64,000 nucleotides of DNA from Paenibacillus graminis (GTDB taxonomy: Bacteria > Bacillota > Bacilli > Paenibacillales > Paenibacillaceae): NCBI RefSeq assembly GCF_000758705.1, contig NZ_CP009287.1, forward strand, positions 4,960,001-5,024,000. Reading direction: 5' to 3'. Made by a program: the position numbers and the translations under genes. Positions 17,186-26,345 of the stretch are shown in pieces. Each line of letters starts with the position of its first letter. Positions within the stretch are counted from its first letter, which is position 1. Below the pieces are notes generated by a model. The model did not search any database. It was not told where the DNA came from and worked only from the letters and a program-made list of their open reading frames with translations.

Positions 17186-17390
17186 AGTGGAAAAAGTAAA
17201 CTTAAATCCTCTCCATTGGGCTTCTCAGCAAGCATTAGTGGGAAAAAGGATATCTAATCTGACTGATTTGCACCCTCTCAGGCGAATTTGCCAAAATTAG
17301 GTTTACTTTTTCCAACTATTTCTTCAACAGCAAGCTTTTTGGCAATTTAAGTGGACAAATTCCCACTAATCCCCGCTACTTCTATAGCAG
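17186..17390. repeat. dispersed intergenic element, copy 1 of 5
   Basis: It opens with AAGTGGAAAAAGTAAACTTA and has an inner GTGGGAAAAAGGATATCTAA. The inverted counterpart is TTAGGTTTACTTTTTCCAAC, and the right part is AAGTGGACAAATTCCCACT. The same ordered motifs recur at 32037, 42170, 49213 and 62157. It does not code for protein. Confidence 0.75.
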
Positions 17391-17440
17391 TTCAACTTTA
17401 GTTTACTGTAAGTTCAAGGTAGTCCACTATAAATTACTGC

Positions 17441-17770
17441 GATCTACTACGCTCTACTGCAATCTACTGCGATCTACTGCAATCTACTACGCTCTACTGC
17501 AATCTACTGCAATCTACTGCAATCTACTGCAATCTACTACGCTCTACTGCAATCTACTGCGATCTACTGCAATCTACTTCGCTCTACTGCAATCTACTGC
17601 AATCTACTGCAATCTACTGCAATCTACTGCAATCTACTGCAATCTACTGCAATCTACTGCAATCTACTGCAATCTACTGCAATCTACTGCAATCTACTGC
17701 AATCTACTGCAATCTACTGCGATCTACTGCGATCTATTGCAAACTACTGCGATCTACTACGCTCTACTGA
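17441..17770. repeat. 10-bp tandem repeat, about 33 units
   Basis: The unit is CTACTGCAAT with minor variants (CTACTGCGAT, CTACTACGCT), in strict 10-bp register for 330 bp. It occupies the 3' flank of the diguanylate cyclase gene. Together with the two arrays to its left it makes 17.8 kb the most repetitive stretch in the window. The period equals roughly one DNA helical turn. Confidence 0.95.
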
Positions 17771-17917
17771 TCGACTGTAACTACTGAATCCACTATACTC
17801 TGCTGTAATCCACTTTAACACTACTGTACCTGCAACTGATCCAGAGAAATCCTCCGGCTGGTCTTATGCCTTAGAACCCCGGCAGTTTCCTTACGCTCCA
17901 TTGTTTCGAACAAGTGT

Positions 17918-19531
17918 TTATGCCGACGGGGACGACGGGTTGTCCTCAGCAACGATCGTTTTGTTTCTTCCGTTCTTTTTAGCCAGGTACAGCGCCTGAT
18001 CCGCCTTCTCCAGCAGTTTCTCCTGCTCAGAAGCATGCTGCGGATAATGAGCGATGCCTTGCGAAACGGTAACCTGTGTCGGGATGGGTCCCTTGCTCTG
18101 CTCCAGTGCCCGGCGGACTCTTTCCGCCACCTTGAAGGCTTCAGCCGGGCGGGTACGGGCCAGCAGAATAACAAATTCTTCACCGCCATAGCGATGGCAT
18201 ACATCATCCGGCCGAAGCGAGGAGACGATCACTCCAGCCACATGCTTCAGCACTTCGTCGCCGGTAACATGGCCATAGGTATCGTTCACGAACTTGAACC
18301 GGTCCACATCCAGCACAATCAGTGAAAATGGAATTCCTGAGGAAATCCGCTGGCTCAAGGTATATTCCAGCGACCTCCGGTTCTTCAGCCCGGTCAACGT
18401 ATCGGTTACTGCCTCCTGTGTCAGTTGGTCCGTCTGCTTCTGGATGTCAGCTACAGCCAGAAAGACAGCCTTGGTCAGCAAATCGGCCTCCCGGCTCCAG
18501 TGCGGCTTCGCCTCTTGAAGCACAATTTTCTCCTTGCCCATCTTGCTTACCAGATCGGCCAGATAAGCAAAAGGCCGGGCCAGCCTGTGGGCTATAAGGA
18601 TCACAGCACTCAGCAGTATAATGAACGGAATCAAGGAATACGCAACTATGGTCTGAATGTGGCCGATTAGCTGCTGACGGATCAGCCCCATCGGTGAAAC
18701 GACCACAATTCCCCAACTGCTCTCTGGAACACTGGAGTATCCCGCGAGCAGTTCATTTCCATTGAGGCTGCGGACCTGCTGTTCCCCGCTCTCCCCCTTC
18801 ATCAGCTTCTGCACAACCTCGTTGCCGCTGACATCCTTCCCGAAGAGCCGCTTGTCCGGGTGATACAGCAAATGCCCGCCGGCATCTACAATATAATAAT
18901 AGGAGCCAAGATCGTCCACATTGTTATTTCCAAAAATCCTGGACAGAACATTATCCTCCTGCAAGTAAATGGTGCCGCCCAGAATACCAAGATATGTACC
19001 ATCGCTGCTGAAGATCGGCTGGCTCAAGAACACGATTAATCTATTGGTGTTCTTTGTCATGTATGGAGCAGAAATATAAGGCTGTTTGAGCTCCAATGCT
19101 TCTTTAGCCGCTTGAGAACTGATATGTTTGCCTGCCGTCCCAATTGAGGCTGGTTCCACGTTGCGGACCAGCCCGTCTTTGCCGATCACAACAATCGAAT
19201 TAAAATAATTGCTGCTGTTGCGCATCAACTCCAATTGATGCCCCACTTGCTCAGGTGGCATAGCGTCCACATTGGAAAGCATCTGCGCATTATGTGCCAG
19301 GCTGCCGCGAATAGATTGAAACAAGGAGTCCATGGTCCTCGCCATGCGGTCAGCATTGGAGAAATTCAGATGGAGCGTCGTCTCCATTAGAGATTGTTTT
19401 TTGGAGTCATACGAACCAACCAGCAGAATGGTTGAGGTTAGCAGAACCACCAGCGTTACGAGGCCCGTAAGCAGCAAGGTCAGACTAAGCTTTTTACTTC
19501 GGCGCGGCCCGGCCCTTCTCAGTGTAAGCAC
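17918..19531 (-). CDS. membrane diguanylate cyclase (dCache-HAMP-like-GGDEF)
   Basis: A 537-residue protein from GTG 19531, preceded by AGGAGG. Membrane helices lie at about 18-40 and 288-312, enclosing an extracytoplasmic dCache sensor (for example SSNYFNSIVVIGKDG; YYYIVDAGGHLLYHPD). The C-terminal GGDEF domain (about 370-525) has an intact active site Y-G-G-E-E-F and D-V-D-R-F-K-F-V-N-D. An allosteric I-site R-P-D-D stands five residues before GGEEF. It should make c-di-GMP from two GTP with product inhibition. It is a single-gene unit; the 10-bp repeat array begins about 150 bp downstream. Confidence 0.93.
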   Translation of the reverse strand: MLTLRRAGPRRSKKLSLTLLLTGLVTLVVLLTSTILLVGSYDSKKQSLMETTLHLNFSNADRMARTMDSLFQSIRGSLAHNAQMLSNVDAMPPEQVGHQLELMRNSSNYFNSIVVIGKDGLVRNVEPASIGTAGKHISSQAAKEALELKQPYISAPYMTKNTNRLIVFLSQPIFSSDGTYLGILGGTIYLQEDNVLSRIFGNNNVDDLGSYYYIVDAGGHLLYHPDKRLFGKDVSGNEVVQKLMKGESGEQQVRSLNGNELLAGYSSVPESSWGIVVVSPMGLIRQQLIGHIQTIVAYSLIPFIILLSAVILIAHRLARPFAYLADLVSKMGKEKIVLQEAKPHWSREADLLTKAVFLAVADIQKQTDQLTQEAVTDTLTGLKNRRSLEYTLSQRISSGIPFSLIVLDVDRFKFVNDTYGHVTGDEVLKHVAGVIVSSLRPDDVCHRYGGEEFVILLARTRPAEAFKVAERVRRALEQSKGPIPTQVTVSQGIAHYPQHASEQEKLLEKADQALYLAKKNGRNKTIVAEDNPSSPSA

Positions 19532-19644
19532 ACTATTACCCTCCTTGATTTATGAAAATACTTAGTTCCATCATACAACAAATAATAGTGTTATTCGACA
19601 ATGAATGAGCAGAATCTATCCCTATGCAGTCCATAGAATACAAG

Positions 19645-19690
19645 CAAAAAAGGCGTGCAAATAGGCAGATTATTTGACACGCCTTGTGAA
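19645..19690 (-). terminator. minus-strand rho-independent terminator
   Basis: AAGGCGTG pairs with CACGCCTT and is followed on the minus strand by TTTTTTGC. It lies upstream of the diguanylate cyclase and would insulate it from transcription arriving from the right. Confidence 0.7.
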
Positions 19691-19829
19691 GTTAGACCCA
19701 GGTCTTCAAGCAACTTTTCAAATGTAAATCTCTTCATTCCAAACCTGATTTGGTTTGCCGCATCCTTCTGATGGAAATAATCATCATGATGGAATGCGAA
19801 TGCGAATCAGATATAATGGAGCGGATACT

Positions 19830-19979
19830 GTGCAAAAAATTTCTGCATATCAATTATTTACCATAACTTTTATTTTTCAGTTGGGGACTACCATTATTTT
19901 TGGCTTTGGGGGTACGGCCGGGCGCGAGGCGTGGATTGCTGAACTGATTTCCTGTTCTCTGGTGGGGCTTATGCACTAA
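19830..19979 (+). pseudogene. gerAB-type germination permease, truncated N-terminus
   Basis: From GTG 19830, with TGGAG in front, the frame reads V-Q-K-I-S-A-Y-Q-L-F-T-I-T-F-I-F-Q-L-G, then F-G-F-G-G-T-A-G-R-E-A-W-I-A-E-L-I. This is the first transmembrane region of GerAB/GerKB/YndE-type spore germination permeases (APC superfamily). The family is normally about 360 residues, whereas this frame stops after 49, and the next gene on the opposite strand follows directly. It is a remnant, or at most a very short expressed peptide. The preceding 19691-19829 holds no other gene. Confidence 0.7.
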
Positions 19980-20096
19980 AATAACCCCCAATCTATACTT
20001 TCTGGTAAGTAAAGAAGAAGAGCAGAGACCGTTATGGCCTCCGCTCTTCTATCTCCTTCTATATGCTGCTGCCAGATCACTCTGGCTTCGCTGAAC

Positions 20097-20702
20097 TCAA
20101 TCCACCTTCGCTCCATAGGAGCGCAGGAACAGGACGGCCTGTTCCATATCCATCCGCACACCGGTCACATCCAAAGCTTTCAGATTTATTCCGTCCAGCT
20201 TGGCTCCCCGCAGATCAGCACCCTTCAGCATGGCTTTGCTCAGCGATACCCGTGTCAAATCACATTCCCGCAGATCAGCCTTCGTCAGATCACTCTCCGA
20301 AAGATCCGCCTCATGGAAACGGATCCCGCGCAAATCCTGTTTTCCAAGCTTGGCATGACGCAAATTCGTATAAGACCAGTCGCCCTGGCATAGCGTAATG
20401 CCGTCTATCTGAGCGCCCGAGAAGTCCGATCCGGTCATTTTGCAGGAGATAAATTTGGTGACGAAGAGATTGGCACCGCTGAATTTACAATTTTCGAACG
20501 CGGATTCGGTGTGGATCGATGCATTCAGGGCAGCGCCCTTAAAATCACATTCGATGAAACGGCAATGGGTGGTATCGATTTCATCCAAAGAGGTATTCAT
20601 GAATGTGCAGTTTTTAAACGTGCAATGGATAAGCTCCCCATAACGTAAATCATGCCCGTCAAAACGGACATCCGTAAATTCCCGGTCGTTGTACTGATAC
20701 AT
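20097..20702 (-). CDS. pentapeptide-repeat protein
   Basis: A 201-residue protein starting at ATG 20702 after CGGAGGA; the extra upstream residues of the open frame are not used. About 25 A(D/N)Lxx-type units run through the whole length (CTFKNCTFMNTSL; F-S-G-A-N-L; G-S-D-F-S-G-A-Q; ADLSESDLTKADLRECDL). These predict a right-handed quadrilateral beta-helix. It ends with a helical cap, V-R-M-D-M-E-Q-A-V-L-F-L-R-S. Some family members mimic DNA and protect gyrase (Qnr/McbG), but nothing in the sequence assigns that role here. Single-gene unit, cytoplasmic. Confidence 0.9.
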   Translation of the reverse strand: MYQYNDREFTDVRFDGHDLRYGELIHCTFKNCTFMNTSLDEIDTTHCRFIECDFKGAALNASIHTESAFENCKFSGANLFVTKFISCKMTGSDFSGAQIDGITLCQGDWSYTNLRHAKLGKQDLRGIRFHEADLSESDLTKADLRECDLTRVSLSKAMLKGADLRGAKLDGINLKALDVTGVRMDMEQAVLFLRSYGAKVD

Positions 20703-20796
20703 ATGATTCCTCCGATAATAGAAAATGCAACACATCCTTAATTTTAACATATGGGTGTCAAGTGCATTTGCCGGTTTATGTCATATTGCTGAGTGA

Positions 20797-21423
20797 TTAT
20801 CGGATGAGGTTTCCCCCCTGCATTTTTTTATATTGCCGGTTCGCTTTGAAGAAGAAGAATAGATAAAGAATAATTACCGTGGGCAGGAGGTATATGCCCA
20901 ATCCCCTACAAAGTGCAAACGGTGTTTCAAACAGAAAGGCCCGCCAAAACGAAATGCCTGTCTTCTCCCATAATCCTGGTGTCAAATAGAAGGCTTCGGG
21001 ATTCAGCAGAGCGGCAGGCTTAAAAGTGCCTGTAGTCCCCAGCGCTACACAGATAGGAAAATAGGTCACGGATATCGAGAGCCACATCCTTGACAGACGT
21101 TTATACCGCCCGGCTTTAGAATCGACATCCGAAAAAATATCCTCACTCCCCTGGCCGCTCACCTTCCTGAAGTACTGATACCCCGAAGATTTCGAACCCT
21201 GGATATGCTTCCAGCCGCTGTCCTCAAAGAGGGCCCGGTAATCCTCGAAATCCGCTTTCTTCGTAAAAGAACGGTAATCCATTTTAATACTGGCATCCTC
21301 TGGTTCAGCCTTTTGAAAATGATAGCAGATAGACTTTCCTACAAATTTCCATCCCTGTCTGGCCATATGATTCAGCCATTTCTCTTCTTGGTCAAAATTC
21401 AAAAAGCATTTAAATTTCCGCAT
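20797..21423 (-). CDS. DUF2812 membrane protein
   Basis: A 208-residue protein. The N-terminal half fits DUF2812 (FLNFDQEEKWLNHMARQGW, then Y-R-A-L-F-E-D-S-G-W-K-H-I, G-Y-Q-Y-F-R-K). The C-terminal half has two or three membrane helices (for example MWLSISVTYFPICVALG and IYLLPTVIILYLFFFF). Its start overlaps the end of the PadR gene by 14 bp, so translation is coupled. PadR-DUF2812 pairs are frequent in Firmicutes. The DUF2812 part is thought to act in an envelope-linked signalling role, but no mechanism is established. Confidence 0.87.
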   Translation of the reverse strand: MRKFKCFLNFDQEEKWLNHMARQGWKFVGKSICYHFQKAEPEDASIKMDYRSFTKKADFEDYRALFEDSGWKHIQGSKSSGYQYFRKVSGQGSEDIFSDVDSKAGRYKRLSRMWLSISVTYFPICVALGTTGTFKPAALLNPEAFYLTPGLWEKTGISFWRAFLFETPFALCRGLGIYLLPTVIILYLFFFFKANRQYKKMQGGNLIR

Positions 21424-21751
21424 TGTGTTCCCTCCCGTCTGAATTCCAGATTCTCCGCGTCGTTTCGAGCATATGACTCATCCGTTCGAAGTCGAGGCTT
21501 AGAACCGTTCTTCCTGCTTCCGTAATAACATAGACCTTGCGGCGGCTGTCGACACTGCCGGCAGGTTCAATGAACTTTAGCTTGATCAGATTCTCTATGG
21601 CGCCATATAACGTTCCCGCTGCCATTCGCACCTGCCCTCCGCTAAGCTCCTCAACCTTTTGAAGGATCAAATAGCCGTGGGCCGGCTCATGCAGAGCAAG
21701 CAGAATATAATATACCGTTTCCGTCAGCGGCAGATGTTTGTCTCTCCCCAT
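21410..21751 (-). CDS. PadR-family regulator (short form)
   Basis: A 113-residue winged-helix protein of the PadR subfamily-2 size, lacking the C-terminal dimerisation domain of the longer PadR at 13240. Diagnostic segments are L-L-A-L-H-E-P-A-H-G-Y, MAAGTLYGAIENLIKLKFI and V-Y-V-I-T-E-A-G-R. It overlaps the DUF2812 gene by 14 bp. Three direct repeats of TTC(A/G)ACTGTATA at 21839-21891 lie in its promoter and are the likely autoregulatory site. Confidence 0.9.
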   Translation of the reverse strand: MGRDKHLPLTETVYYILLALHEPAHGYLILQKVEELSGGQVRMAAGTLYGAIENLIKLKFIEPAGSVDSRRKVYVITEAGRTVLSLDFERMSHMLETTRRIWNSDGREHNAEI

Positions 21752-21838
21752 CTCTTTTCTCCTTTATTTGAAATGAATCCGGGTACTCGGGGTAATTTCA
21801 AAAATTCACTAGAATCATATAACTCATGAATTACTCAG

Positions 21839-21891
21839 TTCAACTGTATAGTCATACTATATACAATTCGACTGTATATTTCAACTGTATA
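21839..21891 (-). promoter_or_regulatory. PadR promoter with three direct operator repeats
   Basis: TTC(A/G)ACTGTATA occurs at 21839-21850, 21867-21878 and 21880-21891. On the minus strand TTGAAA and TATAGT, 17 bp apart, form a promoter embedded in the repeats. The rest of 21752-22085 contains only this region and a terminator. Confidence 0.65.
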
Positions 21892-21990
21892 ATTATCTTT
21901 CCTGCAGAAAGACACATCTATTCACGAACAGCCACTTGTGCTGAAATCAAGGGCACTCTCACGAAGGAGCCTGTAAGCCCCTAATCAGCA

Positions 21991-22035
21991 CAAAAGGGCA
22001 CCCATCCTCATAAAAGGATAGCTGCCCTTTCGGCA
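21991..22035 (-). terminator. rho-independent terminator of the NIF3-like gene
   Basis: AAAGGGCA...ATCCT pairs with AGGAT...TGCCCTTT, and the minus-strand tail reads TTTTGTGC. It lies about 50 bp after the gene end. Confidence 0.75.
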
Positions 22036-22085
22036 ATTTGTCCGCTTTAGCAACAAGAAAAAGCAGAGAGGATGGGTTCTCCCGG

Positions 22086-22877
22086 CTATAGAACCCGGAA
22101 CACAGGCCGGTCTGCAACAAAATGAACCGGCACACCGGGAAACTGCGCGGACAACAGCCCGGCCAGATATTTCATACCGGGTGCTTCGCTTTCTGCATGG
22201 CCCAGCATGATCAGAGCCTTATTCCTCCCCTGGCGGGCAGCGTCCCTGATATACTCCGGTGTCTCCCATTCCGGTCCTTCCCCGGCTATGATTACATCCA
22301 GGGAGTCTTGATCATACAAGGGGATTGCTGTAGAGCCGCCGCCTCTGTAGCCAACGAGTATCCCCACCCTTGCACAGGAAGCGGACAGATTTCCCGCAAC
22401 CCGCACGCAGGGAATGTGCAGCTTCCGCTTCAAATGTTCCACGATTTCTTCAACCTTCATCTGAGGAAGGGTCAGAATGGAAACTGCCGGCCGGTGCTCG
22501 GCTACATACTCCTGCCAGCCCAGCTCCCGTAGAAGCCCGTCCACGATCCCATCCGGAGTGTAGCGGTGCAGATAATCATGGAAACGGAAAATCCCGAGGC
22601 CCGAGCTTGCGATCAGTTCAGCTTTTTGCTTATACACAGGGTCCTGTTCCAGCTCAGACCCATGATGCTGGTGGCTGTAAAATACGCCTTCGTGCGAGAT
22701 GATCAGGTTCGCTCCCAGCGCAATGGCTTGCTCGATAACAGCCTGCGAAGCCGAGAAAGCCGTCACAATCCCCTGTACCGGGGTCTCCGGGTTCCCCGGC
22801 TCCAGCTTGTCCACGGTCTGTTCAGGCCCGGCGGTTCGAGCCGTCAGGTGATCGATGATTTGTCCGAACGTGAGCAT
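22086..22877 (-). CDS. NIF3-like dinuclear metal-centre protein (YqfO/YbgI family)
   Basis: A 263-residue protein of the NIF3/DUF34 family. Metal-ligand regions are visible: L-I-I-S-H-E-G-V-F-Y near residue 60, F-R-F-H-D-Y-L-H-R-Y near 98, and L-G-H-A-E-S-E near 228. The first motif reads S-H-E-G rather than the common S-H-H-P, so one histidine ligand of the usual site is replaced. Family members form hexamers; proposed roles include GTP cyclohydrolase-related or metal-insertase chemistry, but the function is unsettled. Shorter than YqfO (about 370 aa) because the central PII-like insert is missing. It follows the GH52 gene on the same strand with a 141-bp gap. Confidence 0.85.
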   Translation of the reverse strand: MLTFGQIIDHLTARTAGPEQTVDKLEPGNPETPVQGIVTAFSASQAVIEQAIALGANLIISHEGVFYSHQHHGSELEQDPVYKQKAELIASSGLGIFRFHDYLHRYTPDGIVDGLLRELGWQEYVAEHRPAVSILTLPQMKVEEIVEHLKRKLHIPCVRVAGNLSASCARVGILVGYRGGGSTAIPLYDQDSLDVIIAGEGPEWETPEYIRDAARQGRNKALIMLGHAESEAPGMKYLAGLLSAQFPGVPVHFVADRPVFRVL

Positions 22878-23018
22878 GATAATATCCTCCTATATGAACT
22901 GGGCTTGAAATGACTTTTAGCATAATTGATCTGATCGTGCGTGATAGAAGAACAGCATATGTTCAGGGTTGATCATCCAGCCTACGCTAAGCAGCGCGGT
23001 TGAACGCTTGGGAGAGGC

Positions 23019-25250
23019 TCATACAGAGATTTCCTCCTTGATCCGGGTAAGCGACCGGTTGCTTGTACCTTCTAGCAGCCATAAGATTGCCGTAACTCCC
23101 CGCGGATAATATTTGCTTCCGCCGATGAGCCCGGAGAGAATCTGATCACTCCAGCACCAGTAGGACAGCTCGGGATGGAGCAGCCAGCGGACATGTGCTG
23201 CATCTGCTGCAAGTCCGGCTTCGTCCCAAGGCAGATGCAGAATCTCCCTGGCGATGAACTGGGACAGATAGATTTTGCTGAGCCAGGAATTGTTGCTGGT
23301 AGATGACAGCTTCCAGCCCCCGTCCTCAAAGAGGCATATGCCTGGAACGAGCACATTGTTCAAATGCGTGTTCAGCGCGCTCAGATAACCGGCAAATCGG
23401 CCATTGGGATCAAGCGCATCTTCACAGCCGGTGAACAGCGGGAATACAAGCCCTTCGATCGCCGGAATAATGCAGGACTTATTGTCTTCATTGATAATAG
23501 CAGGAATGTACCCTCCACTGTTCAGCTTGGAAGCAATAGAAGCGGCGCATTTCTCAGCCTGCTGTCCCGCCGTTGCCGAAAGCTCAGCCAAACCTTCCTG
23601 CTTAAAAAATTTCTCCAGTGCCACATATGCCGCCCAGCATTTGCCTGCCATGTAAATATTATTGCGTGACTGTCCCAGTGAGGTGTCCAGACTGTCGTAC
23701 GTGGTGATTTCGGCACCGCCCTCAGTGCGGGCGCTGTCCAGACCCATTAGACCATTGCGCAAACGGCTTTCGGGATGGTCGCGGTTCAACATGCTGTCGA
23801 AGCAGGCGCGAACCGTTGGCAGCATGGTGTCAATGAATTCCCGGTCCCGGGTCTGTTCGATATAGACCAGCGCCGAGCACAGCCAGTTCACCAGCTCTTC
23901 ATGGCTCATATACGAGAAGCAATCATCCAGACCTGCCATCTCATAGGCAGAATACTGCGGCCGCGAGAACACATTGGCTACGCCAACATCGTGGGTAAAG
24001 GTAATGCCCCCGGGATATTCCTCCGTCCCGCCAGGAAAGACCACCTTGTCCTCGTAGCTGTAGCGGTCTACGAACAATTCCAGTTCATTTCTCACCGTCC
24101 AAGGGTTCATGACAAGTTCGAAGAACAGCTGATCCGCCGTCAGATCGAGTGTGTTCATCATCCGGTATTCACCTTCGTTCACGATCCACAGGGGTTTGCC
24201 GTCAGCCTCCAGCAATTGGGTGCTGCCATAATAGCTGTGGATCGCATGCGCCAGCATAAAGGACTGGTCCTCTGTGAGACGGGCCGAACCGATCCAGGCA
24301 TTGCCCGCTGCGCAAGAGCCGGTCAGCTCGTCAAAATGCTCCAAGGCATAGGCTGCAACGGCTTCAATGTTCTTAAAATAGCGGGTATATGCATAGCTGG
24401 CATCGATCCCTGCCGTAACCAGCCCGCCCCGGTAAAAGCAGATGGCAAAGCGGTACGTCCGCTTTTCTCCTGGAGGAACCTCCATCATTATGGCACCCGT
24501 TCCACCCAGCCCAAAAGCCAGATTATGCTCCAGCTTGGCTTCAAGGATCTTCTCCATGGTGAAGCCGAGGGCGGTTTGCACCCCTTCGTCTTTACAGGCT
24601 ATAGCCGTCAGCCGTCCTTGTCCGACGCCTTCGAATTCACCATTGCAGGTATCCCGGAGTCTGCGCATGGAACTGTAGGCATCGCCGCCTTCGTAGCCGA
24701 AGAAGCCTTTTCTGGCACAGGTGCCCTGCGTATTATCCAACGTCAGCTCCGCGAATACAGCTGGCAGGATGGAGGCTTTCAGTTCCTCTTCATCAGCGGT
24801 GGCCGGATCGGGAACAGAACGCACAGGCGAGTAGATGGTAAACGTCAGATCCCCCGCATTCCAAGTATCCGTTGCCGGACGCAAGGTTCTGGTTATCTTC
24901 TGGTCTTCAAACGCTTGCAAAACAATTTGGGAAGGCTGATACCAGCCGCTTGGCTTATCCCTGTCGTTTCCACCCGGTGAAGCCGGGAACACCTCCTGCA
25001 ATTCCTTGGCGGTTTCATCCGCCTTTTCTATATCATATCTGGCGCCTGCATCTTCCACACACTCGAAAAAAGGCAGCACTTCATACGTTTCGCCATCTTC
25101 AGACTGGAAGCCAACATACACATTCTGGTCCGCAGGTTTGCCCAGCTCCAGTCCAAGCCCCCCATTTTTCCCTTTGAAGCCCAAAGTAAAGCTGGCAAAG
25201 GCCCCTATAGGTGAGTGTTGAACATTATAAAATACATTGGTTTTTGTCAT
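23019..25250 (-). CDS. beta-xylosidase, glycoside hydrolase family 52
   Basis: A 743-residue cytoplasmic enzyme (no signal peptide), preceded by AAAGGAG. It matches GH52 along its whole length: H-S-P-I-G-A-F-A-S-F-T-L-G-F at the start, ATDTWNAGDLTFTIYSPV, G-F-F-G-Y-E-G, the nucleophile region W-I-V-N-E-G-E-Y-R-M-M-N, TYDSLDTSLGQSRNNIY and STSNNSWLSKIYL. GH52 enzymes remove xylose from the non-reducing end of xylo-oligosaccharides with retention. It is slightly longer than the Geobacillus enzymes (about 705 aa), partly from an insert near residues 80-100. The divergent AraC gene at 25440 probably regulates it. Confidence 0.95.
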   Translation of the reverse strand: MTKTNVFYNVQHSPIGAFASFTLGFKGKNGGLGLELGKPADQNVYVGFQSEDGETYEVLPFFECVEDAGARYDIEKADETAKELQEVFPASPGGNDRDKPSGWYQPSQIVLQAFEDQKITRTLRPATDTWNAGDLTFTIYSPVRSVPDPATADEEELKASILPAVFAELTLDNTQGTCARKGFFGYEGGDAYSSMRRLRDTCNGEFEGVGQGRLTAIACKDEGVQTALGFTMEKILEAKLEHNLAFGLGGTGAIMMEVPPGEKRTYRFAICFYRGGLVTAGIDASYAYTRYFKNIEAVAAYALEHFDELTGSCAAGNAWIGSARLTEDQSFMLAHAIHSYYGSTQLLEADGKPLWIVNEGEYRMMNTLDLTADQLFFELVMNPWTVRNELELFVDRYSYEDKVVFPGGTEEYPGGITFTHDVGVANVFSRPQYSAYEMAGLDDCFSYMSHEELVNWLCSALVYIEQTRDREFIDTMLPTVRACFDSMLNRDHPESRLRNGLMGLDSARTEGGAEITTYDSLDTSLGQSRNNIYMAGKCWAAYVALEKFFKQEGLAELSATAGQQAEKCAASIASKLNSGGYIPAIINEDNKSCIIPAIEGLVFPLFTGCEDALDPNGRFAGYLSALNTHLNNVLVPGICLFEDGGWKLSSTSNNSWLSKIYLSQFIAREILHLPWDEAGLAADAAHVRWLLHPELSYWCWSDQILSGLIGGSKYYPRGVTAILWLLEGTSNRSLTRIKEEISV

Positions 25251-25439
25251 AAAGACTCCTTTCTGGAACTATAGCTTGGGTCGCTCGCTTCTTTTGTTCA
25301 TGTTCATCCTAACACGGCCTTCAGGGCACGAACATTGTCAAATCAAGCAAATATTTACCCAAATCAAGCTGAACCCTGCTATAGTATTTGAAAGGATATA
25401 CTGTAGACCAGATGCAATCATATCAAAAGGAGAGTCTTT

Positions 25440-26345
25440 ATGGTATCAGCCTTTATACCGCCTGTGCTCGGCCACAGCATCAGCGAGACAATCATACCCG
25501 ATGTGAAGACAACCTTGAACTTATTCGGCATGCATCTGCGAAAGGTGCGAGGAGAATGGGAGTATCCGGTTCATGCCCATCCGCAATACGAATTTAATTA
25601 TGTGCTTGAGGGCGAGCAGCAGCTTGTCGTCAATAATCGCAGCTATACGCAGAAGGCCGGAGACCTGGTCTTGTTAAGGCCAGGCGATACCCACTCCAGC
25701 AAAAGCGGCAACGGCAAACCCTTCACTTATTTCTGCATTCATTTTGATATCGATGACAAGATTCTGATCTCACTGCTCAGCCGCCTGAACCATGTTCTCT
25801 TCGAATCCGGCAGCACCCTTGCCCATAAATTAAGCCCTGTCTTCACCAGGCTGGTGGAGATTTCTAACACCATCTCCGGAGATATCACCATGTCGCAGCG
25901 GATGAGGCTGCAGTCTGCGGTGTTTGAGCTGTTCGGGCAGCTGTGGGAAGCCTTTTCCATCGAGGCGAACTTACCCGCAACGGGCACCTATGAGAAGGTA
26001 GAGCTTGCCCACCAGATCCGCAGCCGCCTGCAGGGGCTGGTCTTTCAGCAATTTCAAGCGGAGCTGCCCTACGACAGCCATTATGGCATTGATGATATTG
26101 CCGCAGAGCTGGGCATCAGCGCCTCCCACTGCTACCGTGTGTTCCGGCAGGTATTCGGGGTGTCGCCACGGGAATTTCTGTCCGAACAGATGCTTCATGA
26201 GGCAAAGGTTCTGCTGGATGATTCAAGCTTGTCCGTGAGCCAGATATCAAGCCTTCTGGGCTACCGCGATATCGCCCACTTCAGCCGCCAGTTCAAACGC
26301 TGGTACGGGAAAGCGCCGCGTGAGTACAGGGAAGCGGACAAATAA
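25440..26345 (+). CDS. AraC-family regulator with cupin domain (xylan-linked)
   Basis: A 301-residue protein; AAGGAG precedes ATG 25440. The cupin sensor shows VHAHPQYEFNYVLEGEQQ, L-V-L-L-R-P-G-D-T-H-S and Y-F-C-I-H-F-D. The C-terminal double HTH reads GIDDIAAELGISASHCYRVF and ISSLLGYRDIAHFSRQFKRW. It is divergent from the GH52 xylosidase with 189 bp between the starts and convergent with the GH43 gene. By position it should activate the xylosidase in response to a xylo-oligosaccharide. The ligand is inference. Confidence 0.9.
   Translation: MVSAFIPPVLGHSISETIIPDVKTTLNLFGMHLRKVRGEWEYPVHAHPQYEFNYVLEGEQQLVVNNRSYTQKAGDLVLLRPGDTHSSKSGNGKPFTYFCIHFDIDDKILISLLSRLNHVLFESGSTLAHKLSPVFTRLVEISNTISGDITMSQRMRLQSAVFELFGQLWEAFSIEANLPATGTYEKVELAHQIRSRLQGLVFQQFQAELPYDSHYGIDDIAAELGISASHCYRVFRQVFGVSPREFLSEQMLHEAKVLLDDSSLSVSQISSLLGYRDIAHFSRQFKRWYGKAPREYREADK

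Noticed and set aside
17022..17186. Possible insertion-sequence end (TTGTGTAAGAG string)
   Set aside because: No transposase, no matching inverted end and no target duplication could be found.
16463..17770. Possible CRISPR array
   Set aside because: All units are tandem with identical spacers, there are no unique spacers, and no cas genes are nearby.
17821..18207. 128-codon minus-strand frame overlapping the diguanylate cyclase 3' end
   Set aside because: Out-of-frame shadow of the GGDEF domain with no ribosome binding site.
23775..24980. 401-codon plus-strand frame opposite the GH52 gene
   Set aside because: Shadow of the xylosidase; no independent support.
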